Of a stretch of 64,000 nt of DNA, positions 58,024 through 64,000 are shown one piece after another (positions within the stretch are counted from its first letter, which is position 1; every line of letters starts with the position of its first letter). The translations under genes were made by a program, and so were the position numbers. The stretch is from Kurthia senegalensis (lineage in GTDB: Bacteria > Bacillota > Bacilli > Bacillales_A > Planococcaceae), in contig NZ_HE611065.1 in the NCBI RefSeq assembly GCF_000285595.1, positions 218,124 to 282,123 of the forward strand, in the 5' to 3' direction. The notes beneath the pieces were generated by a model. It did no database searches and was not told the DNA's origin. It worked only from the letters and a program-made list of their open reading frames with translations.

Positions 58024-58056
58024 AAAAAACCTCCCCTAAATTTAGGAGAGGTTCTT
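58024..58056 (-). terminator. oppA terminator
   Basis: AACCTCTCCTAAA and TTTAGGGGAGGTT pair and are followed by TTTTTTC on the minus strand. Confidence 0.85.
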
Positions 58057-58067
58057 AAAAGTAAAAC

Positions 58068-59843
58068 TTATTTAACTGGTGCGTCAGCTGTTAATTCAAG
58101 GTTTTGTAATTCAGCGCCATCAACATATTTAATGTCATAGCCTTTCACACGGTTGTTTACAGGAACGATTTCTGTACGGAAGTACATTGGTACTGTTACA
58201 GCTTGCTCGCTCATGTATTCTTGCCATTTTGTGAATGCTTCAGCACGGTAGTCTGAATCTAACGCTTCTTTAGAATCGATGTTGCTTAATAATGTTTCAA
58301 GTTCAGGTGTTGTGTAACGGCTGAAGTTGAATTGTGCTGTTTTAGAATATAAACCTGATGGAGATGGGTTTGTACCTGTACCCCATGCAGCCATGAACAT
58401 ATCGATATCTTTATCATCAGCTTGTACTTTATCGTAGAAGCTGTTGAATTCGATTGTACGACCTGTTGTTAATTCAACTTTTAAGCCAGCAGCTTTCCAG
58501 TTTTGGATGTAGAATTGTACAATTTTTTCATCTTTGTCTGAACCAGACATTGCTGCTAATTTAATTGTGAATTCTTTACCGTCTGGATCTTCGACGTAAC
58601 CGTCATTGTTTGTATCTTTATAACCTGCTTCTTCAAGAAGAGATTTTGCTTTATCTAAATCATAGTTATACCCTTTAAGTTTTGAATCATAATAAGTTGA
58701 GAATACTGGTGGAATTAATGAATTCGCACGCTCACGTAAACCATCATAGTAAGCATCTGTTACTTCTTCAATATTCATTGCATAAGCAACTGCTTGACGT
58801 ACTTTTTGATCGCTCATTTTTGCATTTTCATCTACTACAACTTCGCCTTTTTTCGTATCGTATTTACCTTCTTTGAAACCAAGGTAAGAGTAAGATAATT
58901 CAGGGCGACCTAGGATTTGCGTATTTTTAAGTTCTTTAATATCCCCGTAAGCATTTGCAGGATAGCTTGTTAAAATGTCATATTTACCAGCTTTCATTGA
59001 TGCAGCTGCAGAAGATGATGGAACAACTTCTAAAACAACTTTATCAAGTTTCGGTTGGCCTTTCCAGTAATTTTCGTTTGCTTTAAATTGAACTGATTCA
59101 CCGTTAACGATTTTATCAATTACGAAAGCACCTAAAGTAACTGGGTTTTTACGTACTTCATCAGATTTAACTAAATCTTTAATTTTAATATCTTTTAATT
59201 GGTGTTTTGGTTCTGCATAGCCCCAAAGACCATCACCGCCAGAGTAGATTGCTGGTGAGATTTTTTTGAATGTGATTTCAGCCGTGTGATCGTCGATTTT
59301 TTTAATACCAGAAATATCGTCTGCTTTACCATCGTGATACTCAACAGCACCTACGATGTTTTGTAAGTCTGCATCGTAACGTACACCTGTGTAATCTTTA
59401 TCTGCGATAATATAATAAGGGAAAATAACGTCGTCGATTGTGAATGGTTCGCCGTCTGACCATTTAACGTCTTTTTGGATTGTGATTGTTGCTTTTTTCG
59501 CATCTTCATCTACATCTAATTTCGCTAAACCTTTGTCAGAAATCAAGAAATCTTCTTTCGTATCGAAGATTGAGTTTGATGCGTAAGCCATAATTTCTGA
59601 ATCGTAAGCATCTTCATATAGTTCCCAGTTGAAGATCCCTTGGAATGGAGAATCTGATACTAAGCCGACTTTTAACGTGCCGCCTTTGATTGCTTCATCC
59701 TTATTTGTTGCTGTGTCTGGAAGTGCGTTTGTGTCTACTTTTTCTTTACTACTCTCTTTCTTATCATCTCCACCGCCGCAAGCAGCTAAAACAAGTGTGA
59801 TGATCCCTACTAGAAGTAGCATTAGCCAATTCTTTTTCTTCAT
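58068..59843 (-). CDS. oppA: Oligopeptide-binding lipoprotein
   Basis: 591 residues. A lipoprotein signal (V-L-A-A-C near residue 21) anchors it outside the membrane; the SBP family 5 fold follows (V-K-W-S-D-G-E-P-F, then I-K-F-K-A-N-E-N-Y-W). It delivers peptides to OppB/OppC. As the last gene of the cluster it is followed by its own terminator. Confidence 0.92.
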   Translation of the reverse strand: MKKKNWLMLLLVGIITLVLAACGGGDDKKESSKEKVDTNALPDTATNKDEAIKGGTLKVGLVSDSPFQGIFNWELYEDAYDSEIMAYASNSIFDTKEDFLISDKGLAKLDVDEDAKKATITIQKDVKWSDGEPFTIDDVIFPYYIIADKDYTGVRYDADLQNIVGAVEYHDGKADDISGIKKIDDHTAEITFKKISPAIYSGGDGLWGYAEPKHQLKDIKIKDLVKSDEVRKNPVTLGAFVIDKIVNGESVQFKANENYWKGQPKLDKVVLEVVPSSSAAASMKAGKYDILTSYPANAYGDIKELKNTQILGRPELSYSYLGFKEGKYDTKKGEVVVDENAKMSDQKVRQAVAYAMNIEEVTDAYYDGLRERANSLIPPVFSTYYDSKLKGYNYDLDKAKSLLEEAGYKDTNNDGYVEDPDGKEFTIKLAAMSGSDKDEKIVQFYIQNWKAAGLKVELTTGRTIEFNSFYDKVQADDKDIDMFMAAWGTGTNPSPSGLYSKTAQFNFSRYTTPELETLLSNIDSKEALDSDYRAEAFTKWQEYMSEQAVTVPMYFRTEIVPVNNRVKGYDIKYVDGAELQNLELTADAPVK

Positions 59844-59860
59844 CCATATTCCTCCTTATG

Positions 59861-60781
59861 TTACCCTAGTCTTTGTTTAGCATCTGCTGAACGTCGCAAT
59901 GCTTGTCCAACATAATTTATGCCAAGCATCAAAATTAAAATTAATAATGATGCTGGTAACCATACCCACCACTTCTCCGCAATAACGGTTTGATTATTCG
60001 CAAAGCTGACAAGTGTTCCTAAGCTCGGTGTTGAATCTGGTAAACCGAAACCTAAAAATGTTAACCCTGTTTCAATGCCGACATTACCGGCAAAATTCAA
60101 TGTCATTTCAACAATTAATAAAGAGCTCAAGTTTGGCATAATGCCTTTGAACATAATTGCGAAATTACTCGTGCCCATCGTTTTAGAAGCACTTACATAA
60201 TCACGTCGGCTTTCAGACAACGCCTTACTTCGCACGAGTCGTGCTGTCCCCACCCACATGAAAGCACTCATAATTAATATAAAGGACCAAACATTATATT
60301 TTGGAATGATCGTCACGAAAACGATGATGATCATTGTTGATGGTAATGTAATAATGAAATCGATTAGACGCATGAAGAAATTGTCGACAATTCCTCCGTA
60401 GTAACCACAAATAATCCCTACAGCAATTCCTAAAGCACCCGTAATAATTGTAATTGCAATGGCGATAATAATCGAATTTTTCGCCCCTACAATTAATTGA
60501 CCGAGAATATCACTCCCCCCTTGGTCTGCACCAAGAAGGAAACCATTTTCACCAGGTTTCGCAAATTCATCTAATAAGCTAATTTCCATTAATTTCTCTT
60601 GGTCGATGAAAAATGACCAAATGATTGAACCTAATATAATTAAAGCGACGATAATTAAAGAAGCCATCGCTAATTTATCTTTTTTGAACTCCCGCCAAAT
60701 AACGCGGAAGCCTGTAGCAGGTGTACTTTCAACTTCTTGCTGCAGCTGCTGATCATTAAATTGTTGTTCCATGTTATTCAC
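59861..60781 (-). CDS. oppC: Oligopeptide ABC transporter permease
   Basis: 306 residues with six membrane helices. The OppC-type EAA loop (T-M-G-T-S-N-F-A-I-M-F-K-G-I-M-P-N) is near residue 205. N-terminal 35 residues are cytoplasmic and Q-rich. Partners: OppB and the two ATPases. Confidence 0.9.
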   Translation of the reverse strand: MNNMEQQFNDQQLQQEVESTPATGFRVIWREFKKDKLAMASLIIVALIILGSIIWSFFIDQEKLMEISLLDEFAKPGENGFLLGADQGGSDILGQLIVGAKNSIIIAIAITIITGALGIAVGIICGYYGGIVDNFFMRLIDFIITLPSTMIIIVFVTIIPKYNVWSFILIMSAFMWVGTARLVRSKALSESRRDYVSASKTMGTSNFAIMFKGIMPNLSSLLIVEMTLNFAGNVGIETGLTFLGFGLPDSTPSLGTLVSFANNQTVIAEKWWVWLPASLLILILMLGINYVGQALRRSADAKQRLG

Positions 60782-60802
60782 CTCTTCTTTTTCGATTAGT
60801 TG

Positions 60803-61765
60803 TTATTCAATACGGATACGCGGATCGACAATACTTAAAATAATGTCGGATAAAAGACTACCTAACAGTGCAAGGAACCCGTATAACATAATGAGTGTTG
60901 TAATGACACTGTAGTCACGCGCTGAAATTGATTGAATGAACAATTGTCCCATACCAGGGAAACCGAAAATTGTTTCGATGAATACAGAACCACCAAGGAT
61001 ACCTGTAATCGAGAATCCTAAAAATGCTGCAATCGGTAATAAAGAGTTACGGAAAATGTGACGTGTGTACACTTTTTTCATTGGAATCCCTTTACTACGT
61101 GCTGTTTTTACATAATCTTGTGTTTGTGAATCGATAATTTCTGAGCGTAAATATTGAATAATACCTGTCGTAGCAAGAAATGCATACGTTACTGCTGGTA
61201 AGATTAAATGATATACTTTGCTCCAGAAATAGCCCCAGGAATCTTTATCATGACTAACATCGACCGTTCCGGAAGTTGGGAACCATTGCAATTGATAGCC
61301 GAAAATATAAAGGAAAATAAGTGCCAATACGAATGTTGGAATCGCATAACTAATGAAGCTATACAATACAATTGATTTATCACGAAGTGTATTTTGGTAA
61401 CGCCCCGCAATTACACCGAGTGGAATCGCAATTAAATACGTTAAAATAACACTTACTAGTGATAACCAAAGTGTATTCATACCACGATCCCCAATTAGAG
61501 ACGCGACACTTACTTTAAACGTATAACTATCACCAAAATCACCTTGGAAAATGTTCGCAATCCAATGCATATACTGTATGTACCATGGATCGTTGAGCCC
61601 CGCTAATTCTCGAAGCTCTTCAATACGATTTGGATCCGTATCAGGTGTAATTAAACCTGTAAAAGGATCACCTGGCATCATTTTAGCTAAAATAAATATT
61701 AAAAGACTTAACACAAAAAGCTGTGGAATCATAATTAGAAATCTTCGAACGACTGTTTTCCACAT
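60803..61765 (-). CDS. oppB: Oligopeptide ABC transporter permease
   Basis: 320 residues with six membrane helices. EAA loop region A-R-S-K-G-I-P-M-K-K-V-Y-T-R-H-I-F-R-N-S near residue 230. The stop of oppF lies 2 bases upstream of its start region. Confidence 0.92.
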   Translation of the reverse strand: MWKTVVRRFLIMIPQLFVLSLLIFILAKMMPGDPFTGLITPDTDPNRIEELRELAGLNDPWYIQYMHWIANIFQGDFGDSYTFKVSVASLIGDRGMNTLWLSLVSVILTYLIAIPLGVIAGRYQNTLRDKSIVLYSFISYAIPTFVLALIFLYIFGYQLQWFPTSGTVDVSHDKDSWGYFWSKVYHLILPAVTYAFLATTGIIQYLRSEIIDSQTQDYVKTARSKGIPMKKVYTRHIFRNSLLPIAAFLGFSITGILGGSVFIETIFGFPGMGQLFIQSISARDYSVITTLIMLYGFLALLGSLLSDIILSIVDPRIRIE

Positions 61766-61766
61766 A

Positions 61767-62713
61767 TTATGCGTCCCCCTTCTCGTTCCCCATCATTGCT
61801 ACACGATGTGTTGCTGATAGCTCTTTCAGTGGATATACTTTGCCTTCTTCATCGTAATACTTATGCGAATCTGCTTTGTACAAAGCTTCCACTTGTTGTC
61901 GTTGTATTTTTCTTTCTAATCGTGTTTCTGGTTCGATATTCGGAATGGCTGACAATAAACGATTCGTATAAATGTGGCGTGGGTCGTCAAAAATATCTGC
62001 CTTCGTCCCCGCTTCAACAAAACGCCCTTTATACATAATTGATATGTCATCACACATATGTCGAACGACGCCTAAATCATGTGAAATAAATAAATAGCTT
62101 AATCCATACTCTGTTTGAATATCCTTCATAAAGTTTAAAACTTGTGCTTGAACAGATAAATCCAAAGCTGATACAGGTTCGTCTGCAATGATCATTTTTG
62201 GATTACAAGCTACCGCACGTGCAATGCCTAAACGTTGTTTCTGACCACCTGAGAATTCATGTGGATATTTCACTAACGCTTCTTCTGACATGCCGACGAT
62301 TTCTAACAATTCAATAATGCGTTTTTTCTCTTCTTGTGGTGATAAGTTTAAAAAGTTTCGAATCGGCTCTGCAATAATATCTTGCACGCGTTTACGTGGA
62401 TTCATTGCCGAATGACTATCTTGGAAAATCATTTGAATGTCACGGTTATACGCACTATTTCTTTTACGTCGTTGGTTCGTAACATCTTCACCTTCATAAA
62501 TAATGCTGCCAGATGTCACTTTTTCAAGTCCGATAATCGCTTTTCCGGTCGTCGATTTCCCAGAACCTGATTCCCCTACTAAACCGTACGTTTTCCTTTT
62601 TCAAATTCCATCGAGACACCGTCTACTGCATAAACGTGATCAACTACTGTATTGAAAAAGCCACCACGTATCGGGTAATGGACATGTAAATCTTTAATTT
62701 GCATGAAACTCAT
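61767..62713 (-). pseudogene. oppF: Oligopeptide ABC transporter ATPase, frameshifted in Walker A region
   Basis: The visible frame (61767-62519) lacks its first part; the codons from 62713 encode M-S-F-M-Q-I-K-D-L-H-V and run to G-K-R-T-V before a stop. Adding one A to the A4 run at 62591-62594 gives G-K-T-Y-G-L-V-G-E-S-G-S-G-K, the complete Walker A. The rest has signature S-G-G-Q-K-Q-R-L-G-I-A-R-A and Walker B M-I-I-A-D-E-P. ATG overlaps the oppD stop by 4 bases with GGGAGG upstream. One probable indel, in a gene whose flanking coding is intact. Confidence 0.85.
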
Positions 62714-63723
62714 AGTTCAAAACCTCCCTTTTCTTCTTCAAAGTGGAAGTTCTGCCAACAAGTACATCTCACGAAATGTCCTGGTGCAACTTCGTGCATT
62801 TGAGGTTCTGCTTCATGCTCTTCTGCTTGAATCCAAGGAATACGTGCCGCAAATCGACAGCCCACTCTTGGCATTTTCGTTAACGTAGGAACCATCCCTT
62901 TAATGACTTGCAATCGATCATGATCTCGTTCCGTTTGTGGAATGGAGTTCAACAAAGAACGCGTATAAGGATGTTTTGGATTGCTGAATAATTCTTCAAC
63001 CGTTGCGACTTCAACGACTTGCCCCGCATACATAACAGCAACGCGTGTCGCGACTTCTGCTACAACACCTAAGTCATGCGTAATTAATAAAATGCCCGCA
63101 TTCGTTTCTTGTTGTAATTCTAAAAGTAAGTCTAAAATTTGTGCTTGAATCGTTACGTCTAAAGCTGTTGTTGGCTCATCCGCAATAATGACTCTCGGTT
63201 TACATGCGATTGCAATCGCAATCATGACACGTTGACGCATCCCACCTGAAAGTTGATGAGGGAACTGTCTTGCTACACGTTCAGGATTAATAATCCCTAC
63301 TTGATCTAATAAATTATGTACGCGTTCTTTTCTCTCTTCTTTTTCCAGTTTCGTATGGAATACTAAGCCTTCTTCTATTTGATCGCCAATTCTCATTAAT
63401 GGATTCAATGCAGATAAGGGATCTTGGAAAATAAATCCGATGTCGTTTCCTCGAATTTTATTTAATTTTGCTTCCGAGTAATTTACTAAATTTTCATTTT
63501 GATATAAAATTTCGCCAATTACTTTCGTGTTCCCTTCCGGATGCAATCCAACGATCGATGTAGCCAATGTACTTTTCCCACAACCCGATTCCCCTACTAT
63601 TGCGAGTACTTCGTTTTCATTTACTGTTAAGTTAACATCATCAATCGCATCATAATATGTATCTTTAATTCTGAAACTCGTAAAAAGATGATTGATTGTT
63701 AACAATGGTTTTGCTGTCGTCAT
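62710..63723 (-). CDS. oppD: Oligopeptide ABC transporter ATPase
   Basis: 337 residues. Walker A G-E-S-G-C-G-K-S-T-L near residue 45, signature L-S-G-G-M-R-Q-R-V near residue 160, Walker B V-I-I-A-D-E-P. The C-terminus has the four-cysteine-free oligopeptide/dipeptide extension (P-R-V-G-C-R-F-A). First gene of oppDFBCA; ATG with AAAGGGG upstream. Confidence 0.93.
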   Translation of the reverse strand: MTTAKPLLTINHLFTSFRIKDTYYDAIDDVNLTVNENEVLAIVGESGCGKSTLATSIVGLHPEGNTKVIGEILYQNENLVNYSEAKLNKIRGNDIGFIFQDPLSALNPLMRIGDQIEEGLVFHTKLEKEERKERVHNLLDQVGIINPERVARQFPHQLSGGMRQRVMIAIAIACKPRVIIADEPTTALDVTIQAQILDLLLELQQETNAGILLITHDLGVVAEVATRVAVMYAGQVVEVATVEELFSNPKHPYTRSLLNSIPQTERDHDRLQVIKGMVPTLTKMPRVGCRFAARIPWIQAEEHEAEPQMHEVAPGHFVRCTCWQNFHFEEEKGGFEL

Positions 63724-63790
63724 CCAATTGGCCCCTTTCTTACAACCATTTCAAAAATAGTCCGAAAATAAAATATTTCGTTAACCAAAA

Positions 63791-63834
63791 TGTTATATTG
63801 TTTATTAATATAACATAAATTTCTAAATTGTCTA
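63791..63834 (-). promoter_or_regulatory. oppD promoter with overlapping palindrome
   Basis: TAGACA and TATATT separated by 16 bases form a promoter. TGTTATATT and AATATAACA (9-bp perfect repeat, 7-base spacer) overlap the -10, so a regulator binding there would block transcription. The protein is unknown; it does not match the CodY or FadR box. Confidence 0.6.
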
Positions 63835-63965
63835 TATATTTAGAACAATAAAATTTTGAATTGTGAAATAATTCTATTTTTATAAAGTTGTTAATAGAAA
63901 AGCGGTTTTTACATTACAATTATTATTACTTTTAACTTTTATTTACATTTTACATGCATTTTAGC

Positions 63966-64000
63966 ATAAAAAAAGCAAAGCATCAAAAGATGTTTTGCTT
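63966..64000 (-). terminator. Terminator of an upstream gene beyond the window
   Basis: AAGCAAAACATC pairs with GATGCTTTGCTT and is followed by TTTTTTT on the minus strand, so a minus-strand gene should end just outside the right edge. Confidence 0.75.

Noticed and set aside
63860..63900. GAATTGTGAAATAATTC as a Rex or CcpA site before opp
   Set aside because: Only half of a Rex site fits and the position is far upstream of the promoter.

Overview
The window is a low-GC Gram-positive (Firmicutes) chromosome segment. Gene order matches the Bacillus subtilis backbone over two long blocks: folC-valS-hemL-hemB-hemD-hemC-hemX-hemA-engB-lonA-clpX-tig-ysoA (about 3-25 kb), and tRNA/ysnB/rdgB/murI/marR/ysmA/sdhB-sdhA-sdhC/yslB/lysC/uvrC/trxA/etfA-etfB/fadB/fadR/lcfA/yshE/mutS2/polX/cvpA/zapA/rnhC (about 35-58 kb). 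The sporulation genes that B. subtilis carries inside these blocks (lonB, spoVID-ysxE, gerE, gerM) are absent. Together with a type IV pilus cluster beside folC, this points to an asporogenous Planococcaceae-like bacterium such as Kurthia; the family and genus are inference from gene order.

Layout. 0-6 kb: end of a pilN/pilO operon, two divergent pilus-like envelope genes, folC, and a tandem pair of ATP-grasp ligases, the second one frameshifted. 6-10.5 kb: an NhaC-family antiporter and valS with a T-box leader. 10.5-11.5 kb: a VOC-family gene and a non-coding stretch bounded by inverted GAGGCTG repeats. 11.5-17.8 kb: the tetrapyrrole operon hemA-hemX-hemC-hemD-hemB-hemL, with a terminator-like hairpin after hemA. 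18-25.7 kb: protein quality control (engB, lonA, clpX, tig), a TPR gene and an EVE-HNH nuclease-like gene. 25.8-28.7 kb: two tandem DacB-type carboxypeptidases. 29-34.2 kb: DUF1641 protein plus type II NADH dehydrogenase, Nudix, cupin, a cobalamin riboswitch with no cobalamin gene behind it, and a DUF2252 gene. 34-38 kb: small genes, tRNA-Arg, ysnB, rdgB, murI, a MarR regulator and a thioesterase. 38-46 kb: succinate dehydrogenase, yslB, lysC behind a lysine riboswitch, uvrC and trxA. 46-51.5 kb: fatty-acid oxidation (lcfA, fadR, fadB, etfB, etfA) with a FadR-like operator. 51.5-58 kb: DNA and cell-division genes. 58-64 kb: an oppDFBCA peptide importer.

The most pervasive unusual signal is nine probable one-base indels, all in A-runs of the coding strand, in seven genes (ATP-grasp 2 twice, ysoA, dacB-2 twice, sdhB, lysC, uvrC, oppF). 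Each repairs to a family-typical protein when one A is added or removed. Because several affected genes are housekeeping genes and some runs are only 4-6 bases long, uncorrected homopolymer errors in the assembly are the simplest explanation; real phase-variable or decayed genes are the alternative. I found no prophage, insertion sequence, CRISPR array or rRNA. The best candidates for new biology are the cobalamin riboswitch feeding a non-coding leader and a 57-codon ORF, the tandem ATP-grasp ligases beside folC, the EVE-HNH protein lacking its first HNH histidine, and the divergent pilus-like gene pair.
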